From Cryoendolithus antarcticus (Eukaryota; Ascomycota; Dothideomycetes; Cladosporiales; Cladosporiaceae): DNA of 42,380 nt. Below the pieces are notes generated by a model. That model was not told the origin of the DNA and made no database searches. It worked only from the letters and a program-made list of their open reading frames with translations. Position numbers and translations under genes: made by a program. This document shows, in pieces, positions 10,985 through 22,479 of the stretch (position 1 is the stretch's first letter; each line of letters opens with the position of its first letter). The DNA is taken from contig NAJO01000100.1 in NCBI GenBank assembly GCA_002077065.1, positions 1-42,380 on the forward strand, in the 5' to 3' direction.

Positions 10985-11410
10985 TCACGAATGGACGGGC
11001 CTTCATCAATGCGGCGAAGATGCAAAGACTCGTCCCGTGACGGTGGTATCAGCTACCTTCAATTTTTCCGCCTCGCGTCATGGAAGTCTATTTCGATCCC
11101 AGGGCCCTGCGAGCGGGCCAGATATGCGCCAGGACGGCGAAGACGTGGTCACTGACCTCCTCACAGAAGCCTCAGTGGGGCATTTTCTTGCATGCCCGTG
11201 CCGCGCGCCTTGCGCGGAGTTATTCAACACTGGTCTCCTGCGAGTGGAGGAGACATCACTCTTCTGGAGGCGACGCCAGCTGCGCCGTTGCCTGCTACTA
11301 CGGCACTAGTAGACTGTGCGCTGCGGTCTCAGTACTGCGCTTCGCCTACGATCATGGTGCCTGACGAGTGGACAGACCAGCATCACTGCGAAGTCAGCGT
11401 CCCTCCCCAC
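10985..11410 (+). repeat. Degenerate ~125-bp tandem repeat, copy B
   Basis: Four cores resembling (A/G)CGAGTGGA followed by a CATCA..GCGAAG-like stretch start near 10987 (ACGAATGGACGG), 11110 (GCGAGCGGGCC), 11240 (GCGAGTGGAGGAG) and 11364 (ACGAGTGGACAG), roughly 120-130 bases apart. The sequence between cores has diverged strongly. The same cores occur inverted at 2105-2430. Short peptides such as EWTGLHQCGED and EWTDQHHCEV come from the cores, but there is no credible long protein. Confidence 0.45.
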
Positions 11411-12057
11411 GCAACGCGCCGCGTTCGTGCCCGTTAAGCGGCACGCCAATGTCTGTGCTGCATACGGAGGGAATTCGAGTTCGCGCGTTGATAAACACCC
11501 AATGAAACGCTGTCGCCTGGGTTCGCGAGGCGTCCAACGGCATCATGAACATGAGCATATCGTGGCTGGGTTCCGAGCATGCCTTCTTAATGAAGGGTAC
11601 TTGCGCATCAGCCTTCTTGAACGGCCACTTCTTGCGCCCAATTCGAGCAGGCAAGTCAATCTGTACGACATGCGAGCTCACAACTGGACTTTCCGTCAAC
11701 AGTCCGCTCATTGCTGTCCTCGAGTACTCGTGTGACATCTGCGATACCGAATCCGACGTGCTTTTTGGCGTAAGGGTATGAAGATTTGGCAAGCTGTGAG
11801 CTCAATTGATATGCCTTGGGACAAGATAGTCATGTTGCAGGCAGTCTACCTTGCCGCCTAACATTATGCCCTTTAAGCGGGGCTTGCATTTGGTGATGTA
11901 CACGGATAGGGCAATGGGCGCATACAGCATGAATCATCCTTGGGAGATCCATCTTGATTGTAGTTGTAAGGGGCCGTCCATTGACAACGGCGTTAAACCA
12001 CTTCATGACGTGATTGCATACTCCGCGTCCGACAGCACCCCTGTCCCGCCGCAGCAC
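11394..12057 (-). pseudogene. Possible relic coding sequence in two minus-strand frames
   Basis: Two minus-strand frames, 11830-12057 and 11394-11792, have protein-like composition. Example stretches are KWFNAVVNGRPLTTTIKMDL in the first and IDLPARIGRKKWPFKKADAQ in the second. They do not join in frame and I recognise no domain. They could be remains of one gene or chance frames. Nothing else convincing lies between 11410 and 12640. Confidence 0.2.
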
Positions 12058-12739
12058 GAAGTTAACTCACATGATGACTCACGTAGTGACTCACAACATG
12101 ACTCCACAAGGTAGTAGTGCCCGCGTGGGCAGGTGAGACAGCTCATGACTCATGGCATCAAAGATAGCCCATATGGGAGAGTCGACCGTGTGGGTACTTC
12201 GCCCATACGGCAGATAAGAACGCGCGGGATTTTCTCCACAAGAAAGCGTCCCATGTCGTGTGCCGGACCAAGGCATGCATGGCGTTACGGATGCGCCCGC
12301 GCGGCTCTCTTAACCGTGCGATCTCGCTTGCCACATGGGCGGGGTGCCGGAACGGTCCCCTCCACTGCCGATGCTACGTACGCACGGCTTCATATTTTAC
12401 CAGTCAGTGTAAAGCCAAGCTGCCGACCGTACAGCTTCGTTGCCCGCGCGGCGATGAGTCATATCGAAAATGCGTACTTCCTCCAGAACGCGCTGCCTAT
12501 GTGTCTGCACGGCTTTCCCTATTCGCTTTGTCAATGATATGAGGATGCGCTGCTGATTTCCAGGCCGCGCGGGCTTCTCCCCGCCCAGAACTGCGGAGGA
12601 TCTAAAAGATAGTTTTCGGGATCCAGGAGCCTTCAAGTTTTGGTCTGTGAGCAAGTACTGCCTCAGCCATCTTTGATGTCATGCATTCCATATGTCCAGA
12701 CTACACGAGTCGTTGTTCGAGCCAGCATCGATGATCGGG

Positions 12740-13441
12740 CTCGCTCACGCCTACCAACCCGCGAAGCTGGCTTATTTCCTTCCAATCCAGAAAGGTTGCT
12801 CAGCAATACACCGAGAATCGCTGCCGCATCGACGGACGCAGCGATTACTCTGGCAACTGCCAGCTGTCGTACGCCGAACCCAACGACGCCACCACAGACA
12901 CCTGTGACGCCGACCTCAGCAGAAGCTGTCGCTACGCTGCATAATCTCATCAAACAAGATGCTCACGCACTGAACGAACCTAGCAGACAACGCTTACAGA
13001 AGCACTTGCAAAAGGTGACAAAGCCACCAAACTCTCCTTTGCCGAACGCACCCTCCTTACGGATCACAGCAGATTTCTCGCACAAATCAACACTGAAGCC
13101 AAACCACGTCCATCGACAAAAGCCAAAATACTTGGAAAGCGAGAGTGATGAGCTATGACGATCTTGGCAAGGCGAGGGCGGAGCGTTCTGCGAGAGACGC
13201 CAAGCAACAAGCCTCAAGTGAGGCCAGAAAGGCCAAGAGAGCGGCGAAAGAGCTGAGAACTGCGGCAAATGCTAGGGAAGTTAGCACAAGCAAGGTAATA
13301 CGTGGCAGGAAGCGTAAGAGCAATTCGAAAGCAGACATGCTGGAGCCAGAGGTAACCACGGTGCAGACGAGTGCGAAAGAGTCCGGAGAAGATGGACTAC
13401 CTTTTGTACCATTCCAGACCCTAGTGGCCAGAATGTGCTAG
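12740..13441 (+). pseudogene. C-terminal remnant of another pogo-type transposase
   Basis: The segment AGLFPSNPERLL (about 12768) matches the GLFPFNPERVL motif that follows the DDE core in fungal pogo transposases. A Thr/Pro-rich linker and LHNLIKQDAHALNEPSRQRL follow, and then, after frame changes, FAERTLLTDH, KAKILGK and RVMSYDDLGKARAERSARD. The typical basic tail (RGRKRKSNSKAD) and VARM-type ending close it at 13441. At least two single-base frame changes (near 13015 and 13135) break it. The catalytic core and N-terminus are missing upstream, so this is a truncated copy. It is distinct in sequence from the other two pogo copies in the window. Confidence 0.65.
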
Positions 13442-13649
13442 TAGTAAGAACAAAATGCCAACCGGAGAGAAAAAGATTAGCTCGATGCGGACGCGACTTC
13501 CCAAGCGCCGCCTTATGCCTTCAAACACTGCAACATGCTAACGTAATCATAAAGATAGCAGTAGGGGTATGCGGTAGAGCGCTAGGAACCAGGAAAGGGA
13601 TGCTTAGAAGCCTCAATTCCCGCGTGTTAACAAGTGCGAAGGGCTGACA

Positions 13650-16600
13650 TAACTAATAAAATTAATTTGGCTGTATATACGTTATTCATAGTGCATTACT
13701 ATCTAGATAGTAGACATTGGCTCTTTAGTATCCGGCTTGCAAAAAGACATCCGCTACACCCTTCCCTAGTACAACACGATAGCTATAATACTTCCTAACG
13801 AGTGCTACTAGGTAATAGTCTACGTTGCTAGCTTTATCGCTAGATACGCCTATTATCTACTTAGCTTCGGTAATGAACTCGTAGTCTAGAATTGTAAGCG
13901 CTTCGCTTAAGTCTACTAAATCCGCTTGATAAAATATTAACCCGTCCCCGATAGACGAGGCATACGAGTCTAGTATATCCTTAACTCCTTCCTTTACTAG
14001 CCTATAGGGATAGCAATAAGACATTAAGCCTAGTATCTCCTCTACTAGTTAACTAGTAAGTATATGAAATCTAAATGCATATACCGCTATACTAGCTTTA
14101 TATCCTCTCTCTTATATATATAATCCGTCCTAGTACTTACGAATACGCTTATAAAAGTTATCTATATCTAGAAACTTATAGAACGTAGCGTAACCGCATA
14201 AATAGTGTAATATAAAGCCTTAGCGTATTAAGGTATTAAGCGTAACCCGATATACTATACTTTTCTTTAGAATCCGCCGTTCGAACACGTATTCGTACTT
14301 ATAGCCTTTACTATCTTTTTTAGACTAGCCTTATTAATTTACAAGATCTTTAGTATAATAAAACCTTCTAGCTACCTTCGAACTAGGTATAATTATAACA
14401 ATTTCGATTTAACCTAGATCTTTACTATTCTAAGTCTTCTTAAACGCTAGGTAAACAACGCGTACGAAACTAGTTATTATTAATACAAGTACGGTTGGAC
14501 TAACAACCCGGAGACGACTATAAAAGTTAAAGTTAAGTAAAAGTTCTCGGTATAGTAGTAGACTATCGTTAGCGTAAAGCAGATATTTTCTACTATCTAA
14601 GCGTCCCGCGCTTATATTAGAGCAATAGTAAAACAGAAGGTCTAGCGTTAACTTAGCTATTATATTAGGTTAGTTAACTAAAAGGCGCGACGAGTAATTT
14701 ATAAGTAAACTATTATAGTATAATATACTAAACGCTATAGCTACTTAGGAAGCGAGGAAAAGGCTAAAAGCGACTATAAGTTATATAGACGCTTCCTAAA
14801 TCCGCGGACTCGCTATTATAGGACGTAGTTAGTATATAGTAAAGGCGTTATAGCCTAATAGCCTTAGGCACGACGCTTAGCGGCTATATACGTACTACCT
14901 ACGAGTTATAGGCGGAGAATACGTAAAGTAGCGATTAGTCTTAGGATCTAGGTAGTGCTTACTTAGTGTCGTCCTATACGTTACGAGATACTTATAATAT
15001 AGATATCCTTTTACCTCGTCTATAATAAGGGATCTACTAGTAGTCGAGCTTAGTATTCCTTACGTCGTGTTCTCGGAGGCACTAAGTACGTTACTAATAG
15101 AGTCTAGAGGGTCTTTTACGATAACTAAAGAGTGTTAGTTTTAGAGTTTATTGTTTATTAAATCCTTCTACTTACTACTAAATCCCGTCGGTAGCCTATA
15201 CTATAAATAGCGTACGCGTAAAGATACTATCGAGTCTATTTCGGATGCTATTTATCCTTAAAAGCGTGTCTCGATCTATAGGACTAGAATCCGACGTAGC
15301 TCGAATCCGACGTAGCTCGTTATCCTTATAGTCTACGAAGACAAACTAATATAGGAGTTAACTAGTTAATCCTATATTAAGAAAAAGTAGAGCTTTCCTC
15401 TCCGTCTAATAGCCTATAAAGACGAAGACTACCTTATCTATTAGATTCCTAATATTATCTATAATAGCTCCTCGACGTAGGGAAATTAAGCCCGATAAAC
15501 CTTATAATCGTATCTATATGTTCGTTATTAGCATAGAGATCGCTCTTCTAATACTCCTAAGCTTAAGCGGATTTGAAATTACTATGTCTACCCTATACAA
15601 ATCAGGATAAATACGTAATGTCTACGTTAATCTTAGTTAGCTATATAGTTATGCATTTTTTTAAGCCGTACGTCTTTCTTTAGCTAACGCTATCTCCTAA
15701 GCTATATAGATCGTATTACTATCGCCGATTAGTCTTCCTTCTGCTTTAAGGCGGTTACCCCGGCTACTTGATCTTTAAGATACTATATAATACTATATTG
15801 TAAGATAATCTAGTCCTCGATAGTAATAAGCTTTAAGAGACACTCGTCCTACTTTCTCTCTTAGATTTTCTAGAGATTCTAAGTCGCGTTCGAATTTATA
15901 ATATAGCTAAGAGGTACGCTAGCATTCCCTCTACATTTTATGCTTATTACTATATAATGTCTAGATTGTAGCTAAATAGTGCATCTATAATAGCATGTCT
16001 TATAATAGAGATGCTTACTATAGCTTAGCGGTATACTACTAATCGCGATTAGATAGTAAAGCATATAAAATTATCTATACTTACTAAAGTAGACTATAAC
16101 CTCTACCTAGATAATGTATATAGAAGACTTCTAGACCTATAAGTATAGTAGTCCTCGTAGGATATTCTCTTATAATTAGTAAGGAACCTATCGTAGAAAT
16201 AGCCGCTTTTAATTAATAGTTAGTAAAATAGTGTCTATATGTTTAAGCCTATTTTACTACGCCCGAATGTATCTACGTTACCGATAATGATTAGGCCGTC
16301 GCGAGTCCTTAAGTATAAGACATTCAACCGTTATATTATACTTATAAAGCCGAGATCGCTAGCTTATTGCTTCTCGTAAGACTCGCGATAAAAATATCGC
16401 TCTCCTCGCCTTAAAAGTTATCTATAAAGGTTAGTAGTGCTCTCGTTAATTAATTCTTAGGCTTACCTATTATCGAGATCCGTAATTGTCGCTTGTTTTA
16501 AGAAGCGCTACCTATACTTATACAACTAGCTCTAACGAGGTTATAGCTATCGAGATCTCTAAGTATAGGATTATAGTCCTCTTCCGATTCTCTTATAATA

Positions 16601-17600
16601 AATCTTAGTCGACCTAGATAGGTAGTAAGGACTACCTTTCTGTCTGTCCCGTATCTTTATTAGGCTAGGCACTTTATAATCTTAAGTATTATATTTACCT
16701 TAAACATACTCCGTTAGCTAACACCTAGATTCTCGTCTAAGCAATCCTTAAGTTAACTACTAGACTACTTAGGACGCTCGTTATCGATAGATATTTATCT
16801 AAAGTCCGAGCCGATCTAATCGTAATAGAGTATTATCGCTGTCTTTAAGGCTAGGATATATTAATGGTCTTACTAGTATAAAAATCTTTAGCCGCACGCG
16901 GTGTTCTCGGTAAGAACGGTAACGTCTATCCCTACGTAGCGAGCTACCCTCCGTAACGAGCCTAACTTACAATTTAAGCCTCGGGATCCTCTCCCTCGTA
17001 AGTGTATAACCCCGTCCGGGAGCCTAGTTACTCTATAGCTATTCCCTTACATTAAGGCCAAGCGGTAACGGAATGTCCTACCTGTTAGCTAAGCTATTAA
17101 TTATTTCGTTGATACTGCTAAGTATAGCTATCCCGGTTTACTACTACTAAATCGCGTTTTAAGAAGGCCTAGAATCTCGGTATATATGAAGCTAGAAGTC
17201 TTAACGGTAAAGAATCTTGCTCTAGAGTTTTAAAGCGACCCGACGTAAGAGACATGCACCCGGGAGTCCCGTTTAACGAGGGACTAGGTATTCTAATATA
17301 GCGTGTTTTTAAGGTGCCTTAGCGTGCATTTAGCGAGGCTACTAGTTTATAGATCTATAGCGTAACTTATATGTTATAGTATCTTAGCTAATTCATAGTG
17401 GATTGCCATACTATTGCTAGCGCCGGGATCGATCGTAGCGCATGCTTAGGGTTATGGAAACATCTACGGGCTACGTTATAACTTCGCTAAGGTATAGTTA
17501 TCGCTCCGCTCCGCGCGGAGAGACGCCCTAAGTACATTGTTCCGCCTGGTTGCAGCATTCGTATATAGTATACAAGTATGTCTATAGAGCGCATTCGTCT
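13650..17600. mobile_element. AT-rich RIP-degraded repeat block, original element unidentified
   Basis: About 4 kb without any open frame of useful length. The sequence is dominated by TA steps; CA and TG are almost absent (whole 60-base lines near 14101 contain none), while CG remains frequent. That is the pattern left by RIP acting on CpA on both strands. No terminal repeats are clear. One stretch near 14550 reads, through stops, as KVLGIVVDYR, which faintly recalls the LGVxxD motif downstream of LINE reverse transcriptases. That is a weak hint only. The edges, near 13650 and 17600, are sharp in composition. Confidence 0.8.
15287..15318. repeat. Perfect 16-bp tandem duplication inside the RIP block
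   Basis: GAATCCGACGTAGCTC is present twice head to tail. The copies are identical although the surroundings are heavily mutated, so the duplication probably postdates the RIP damage. Confidence 0.85.
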
Positions 17601-17975
17601 GAGCCATTACGACCAATACGCTAGCGTCGTCGACTGCACATTAGGTGAAGCTAATGACCTCCTAGGCGCTACATCGTACCAGATCTTATGCAATACCCTA
17701 TATGGCTTCAAGCATTATGAGAAAAGGTAGATGGATATGAACAAGCATTCGAAAGCCTTTCCGCCTCCGCAAAGCAATGAGAGGCTGTAGTGTAGTCGTG
17801 GAACGCCCTGTACGAGTAAAGGACTGGTCTAGTTGAAGCCCGCAAAAGTTTGGCGGGATTTATTACTTCAGTGTCTGTGCATCTGTGGCATCCGTTGCCC
17901 AACTGTACGGTAATCCAACGACAATATTCTTCTACATATGCTTCCCAGCTAGGCCCTCGCTCATGCAAACCGTCG

Positions 17976-18507
17976 TCATTCATTGCTACTCTTCCCACTG
18001 CTCATCAGACTTTTCAGCGAGGACATGTGGCTAACGCACTGCACCGTTGTGGGATGGGAAGGCCCCAGCTTCACAACATAGCCTAAACAGGCTCGTTCGT
18101 ATAAAGGGACGGCAGCTGCAAAGTCTGCTTTCTGATGCAGCAGATATGCAAGGCAGTAGACACTCGTCAGCGTGTCAGAATGCTCCTTTCCTAGCACCTT
18201 CTCACATCCCTCCAGCGCTCGCCGGTTCATCGTCTCTGCCGCCTCGTACTTGCCCTGGTACTGCAGCACCAGCGCGAGGTTGCTCATGCTCGTCAGCGTG
18301 TCAGGATGATCCTTTCCTAGCACCTTCTCACATCCCTCCAGCGCTCGCCGGTTCATTGTCTCCGCCGCCTCGTACTTGCCCTGGTACTGCAGCACCAGCG
18401 CGAGGTTGCTCACACTCGCCAGCGTGTCAGGATGCTCCTTTCCTAGCACCTTCTCACATCCCTCCAGGGCTCGCCGATTCATCGTCTCCGCAGACTCGTA
18501 CTTCCCT
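17976..18507 (-). pseudogene. TPR tail of the NB-ARC protein, separated by a one-base deletion
   Basis: This frame encodes four kinesin-light-chain-type tetratricopeptide units. Three are nearly identical 42-residue repeats built on KYEAAETMNRRALEGCEKVL, with a GKEHPDTL motif in each. They are followed by a diverged unit (LGPSHPTTVQC) that is the usual way such fungal NLRs end; the natural stop is at 17976. It is in a different frame from the NB-ARC part. Where intact units read CAGGGCAAGTACGAG, the first unit reads CAGGGAAGTACGAG, one base short at about 18506. Restoring that base would make a single protein. Whether the deletion is real, strain-specific or an assembly error cannot be told here. 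Confidence 0.8.
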
Positions 18508-18542
18508 GGCACCGCAGCACCTGAGCGAGATCGCTGAGGCTC
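18165..18542. repeat. 126-bp tandem repeats encoding TPR units
   Basis: Three units start near 18165, 18291 and 18417, exactly 126 bases apart. The first two differ at only about seven positions by eye, and the third diverges at its distal end, where the one-base deletion lies. High internal identity is typical of fungal NLR repeat domains that change by unequal exchange. Confidence 0.9.
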
Positions 18543-20163
18543 CGCAACCACCCGAATTCATCTTCTTCTTTCCGCTGTGCACGTTCTGCCTCTTCAAACG
18601 CCCGCAGCTCGTACTCCGTGTGATACTGGCCGGTCCCTCTCACAAAGTTCGCCAGAGAACAGATCACGTCGAGGCTGGGTTCCGGCACCTGTACTGATCC
18701 CCAGTGCCACTCCCGTAGCCGCGCCACGCTGGACGAGATGTGCGGCGTGATCCAGCTTTTCTTCACCGGATCCAGCTGACCGACCTGTGTGATCGACTTC
18801 AAGAAGGCAAGATTGCCTCGACTGTATCGTGCCTGCTCTTCTACTTCGAGCCGGTCAAAGCCCCACGCATGCACCAGCTTATGCATCGAGTATCCTGCCT
18901 GCTCTTCCTTCCACTGGATAAGAGAGTACGTCGAAAATGCCTTCAACGCCTCATCGAACACCTCCTCTAATGGCCCCTCGGGTGACAGGAACCTTTCCCA
19001 GTCCTCTTCTGCATATGCACTTCCCACCGTCGATGGGTCCGCCATGTGGCGAAACATTTCGAGGAAAATATCTGCCGGGTCGAGGAAGGCGAAGAAGCTG
19101 AGCAGTCGGACCGCTACTGGACACTGCTTCGCGATAGTCGCGCACGAGGTCTCCCACGTGCTCAGCACGCTCTCGCCATATGCGTGGATCTGCTGCTTCG
19201 CTTTCCGCCCGAGCAGCACCTTCCGTCGTCGCCGGTACTCGGGCAGGTACTCGGCCAAGTTCGCGCGGATGCGCGGAGTCGCCGCCACGTACGTCCCCGC
19301 CAGCGTGACCGCCAACGCCAAATAATCGAGCTCGGCCACGATCAAAGCCGTCTCCTCACGCCCAGCCCCAGCAGCATCGCTGAGCTTGGCGCAGCGCATG
19401 AACATCTCCACGGCCTCCACAGGCGCGAGCTTCCCCACCTCGATCGCTTCCAGCTCGGTCATGCCCGTTGCCGTTTGGCTCCGCGTGGTGATGACGACCT
19501 CGATCCCCGGCGCGTCGGGCAGGTAGCGCTGCAAGTCCACGAAGTATGGATCGCTCTCGTCGTCCAGGCTGTCTGCGTTGTCGTACACAAACAACCACCG
19601 TCCTTCCCGACGTTCGAACCATGTCTTCACGGCTGTCGTCACTTGGTCCATGTCGACGCGGAGCGAAGTTGCACTCTGCTCGTTGCCCGACAGCAGACGA
19701 TAGATCTGGATGTAGTCTCGCTCGAGCGACTCCCGCTGTCTCACATCCACCCAGAACACTGCATCATACTCTTTCCGATGCGTCTGGATGTAGTTCAGCG
19801 CCAGCTGCGACTTTCCCGCTCCTCCCAGTCCGACCAGCACGACGAGCCTGCTGTGTGTCCCGCCGTCGGCACGTGACGCATGGAGCCTCTCCTTCACCTG
19901 CTGCTGCAGCTTTTGACGCACGACATAGCTGGCCAACGGGCGGAGCGACGTGTGGGAGTATGTTCCAGCGTAGTCGGGCCGTGTGGCCGCTTTCGGGTCT
20001 GGTCAACACTCGAGTCAGATGTCTGATGCATACGAAAGCCTCGCTCGTACTGACTGATCGTCAATCCGCCGAACACATTACCAAGAATGTTGGTTCCGTC
20101 GCGGATGTCCAGGTCGGAGTACTGATTGGGACTGTGTTCACGTAGCAAGGCTACCGTCGCCAT
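18479..20163 (-). CDS. NB-ARC STAND/NLR-type protein, truncated before its TPR domain
   Basis: This is a predicted cytosolic surveillance NTPase. The P-loop is VLVGLGGAGKSQLAL, Walker B is WLFVYDNAD, a sensor-like segment is EVVITTRS, a GLPLA-like segment is LDYLALAVTLAG, and the MHD-like motif is YSMHKLVHAWG, all intact. The 485-residue exon lacks an ATG at its start. An upstream exon from ATG 20163 (MATVALLREH, then DLDIRDGTNIL) joins in frame through an 83-base intron (20081-19999) with GTAATG donor, CTGAC branch site and CAG acceptor, giving 533 residues. That model is my inference. A one-base deletion near 18506 diverts the frame after DLAQVLRCQG to a stop at 18479, cutting off the TPR repeats. 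It is divergently oriented to the NACHT gene 2.3 kb away. Confidence 0.82.
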
Positions 20164-22460
20164 CCTTTCCAGCGGCGACTGGTATGGAGACTTTGCGGTG
20201 TATAAGCGCGATAGCTTCCAACGCACTCCGCCCTATGCAATGACCTGATCATCCACATCTCGCAACGCAGCACTTGAGGCTGGCCTGTCCTGGCCTGTAT
20301 GTATCCGCATGCTCATCACGCTCAGCCCGCAGCTGCATGTACGTCCTCTGCTGCACGAGTGTGTGGGGAATGAGGGGTCACGTCTGCTCTTGGAGATCGT
20401 GCTGGCTTCGCTGACCTTGTACGTTTGACTTGTCCAGCGGTATGCATAATACTGCAGTTATTTGTCATGCGAAGCAACTATGGGAACAGCCTGTGCCTAC
20501 CTGATGCATTGCCTCGTTCGAACAACGAGTAACGTATGCTGTCGCTCGATTGGGCTGATCATGACCCCTTGCTGGCCATCAGTTGCCATCCTTATCGCGG
20601 CAGAACGGTATTGAGGTTATATATTCGTCCTGTGTTTCATGTCTACCTCCTGCTCATGACTTGCCAAGGTTCTCGATCGCCTTCACATTGCCTTGGCCAC
20701 ACGAAGTCACCTGTAAAACCACCATCCTACCATCTCCAAACCTTCCTGATTGCTTAGCTTCAGCTTCGATGAACGCAATATGCCCTTCTGACGTCAGTGC
20801 AAATTCAGATATGTTGACTCTTTCAGATTTAAAGATCTTCCATACCCTGAAAAGGCAGCTGTTATTACCCGAGTCTTGGGGTAGATTCAATGACAGAGGA
20901 ACTCCTTGTACGCAAGCCTGAATGTCATTACTCGCTGCTTCTCAGACCATTGGACGGAAGAGCTTCACCTCTATGTACGTGCAACCGTTGATAAAGTCCG
21001 GCCGACAGCGTTATCAGTTGTAGAAGTGCCACGACGATGGCGAGGATGTCGGCGGCCATGGTCAGTCGGGACGAAGGATCGTTCTTGGCGGCGACTTCGG
21101 CGCGGTTCATGGCTAGATTTTCCTAGTACGTCCAGTGATACTGAGGACTGAAACTGCGGCAAAATGAACGAAGATTCGCTCGTGGTCGCAGAAATATTAT
21201 ATGAAGAAGCATCTCCTTCGTCGCACACGGACAAATTGGATGCCTATCTTTGTGTCACGACGTTGAATAGTATTGTGGCCGATGCCCGTCGTACAGCAGA
21301 TCCCTTCCGAGGTTTAAGGTCGCACCACATTGTTTTGGTTGTCCGTGGATAACGAAGACCAGATGTGAATGCAATTCTGTCATACTTGTATCTCAAATGC
21401 GAGCTGTCGAGTCTTAAGCGATGAGTAGGTCCAACAGTGGCTTGACACCTGCACTGCATAGTGTCGGCTTGCATAGACAAGAGTGTTCGCATCATTCGGA
21501 AAGCGCTCACCCATCTTTGTGCGCTGTTGTACAGGAAGGAAATCTGTTGAGAAGCGCAACGTCACCGCCCGAGGCCACCGGATGGCAGCTGCGCATCGAA
21601 TATAGTGCAGTGTGCTGACTGATATGCCGTGACACTGCAGAAGCTGTTGATGCAGCCTCATAGCGCTGATTCGATCAAAGCATGTCGAGCAACATCACCA
21701 GCTCATGCCTAGTGCTTCACTGGGTCGACCGGGGGCGCCAGTATGTGTTGCGTCCAGCGCCAATCGGTACCATCGGTATCTAGGGAAGCAGATGTTGTAC
21801 AGTCAAGCTAGGCAGCACTCTTTATATTCCTGATTTGCCCTATATCTTTCGCGCCATGTGACGCAAGGCCCCATCTCTTCCAATGACTTGGCAGCTCGCT
21901 TAGGACGATAGGAGCATAACACACGTCGCAGCAGGCAGACTTACCTCAATGTCGTCGATCCCGAGTCCTGTGCCGCATGCCTTCCCAAACCTTTCATAAG
22001 CTTTAGCCCTGCGATATAGATCACGTGTCTAGTAAGCAATCTGAACCGTCTAGAAGCGAAACTATATTGCTTGCGGAGCGTAGCGCGCTCACATACAGTA
22101 GTGCCTGAGACCGGCTTCCTACGCGCAACAACATTCTATCTATAGCAACAGTCTGCCAAGACCGCTAGTCCACGGGCTACCCCGCGACTACACTAAATCA
22201 ACTTCCCCGATTCACGTTGTCACCATGCTTGAACAATCGATTCATTGGGACATTAATGTACCCCGCGCATACGAATCCTACGGATGTCCACGGACGGTAG
22301 GCGAATGCGCAACGCGCTGCATTATTTGTGCTGGAACTATTTGATAGGGTAATACACCGCATACGTGAATGTTAGCATAGGTGAGCGTGGGATCAGCTGA
22401 TCCGATTTGCACCGAAGTACGCGCAGCACCGCGCTAGCGACATCGTAACAGTACTTCAGG
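20164..22460. other. Spacer between the two NLR genes, with one possible orphan exon
   Basis: No clear gene is visible. On the minus strand an ATG at 21059 starts MAADILAIVVALLQLITLSA, a hydrophobic helix, followed by GLYQRLH and a possible GTACAT splice donor. It recalls hydrophobic N-termini of some fungal NLR-associated domains but is too short to assign. Another minus-strand frame (20654-20890) ends in VVLQVTSCGQGNVKAIENLG and is unassigned. The remainder holds only short conflicting frames. Promoters for both NLR genes presumably lie here, but I can name no site. Confidence 0.35.
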
Positions 22461-22479
22461 CACTATTGGTCGCCGTTCC

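Noticed and set aside
18047..18697. Plus-strand frame with repeated CPGTAAPARGCS units
   Set aside because: It is the antisense of the TPR repeats; periodicity comes from the 126-base units of the real gene.
19046..20145. Long plus-strand frames opposite the NB-ARC gene
   Set aside because: They lie exactly against the motif-bearing NB-ARC frame and show no domain; GC-rich codons make antisense frames long.
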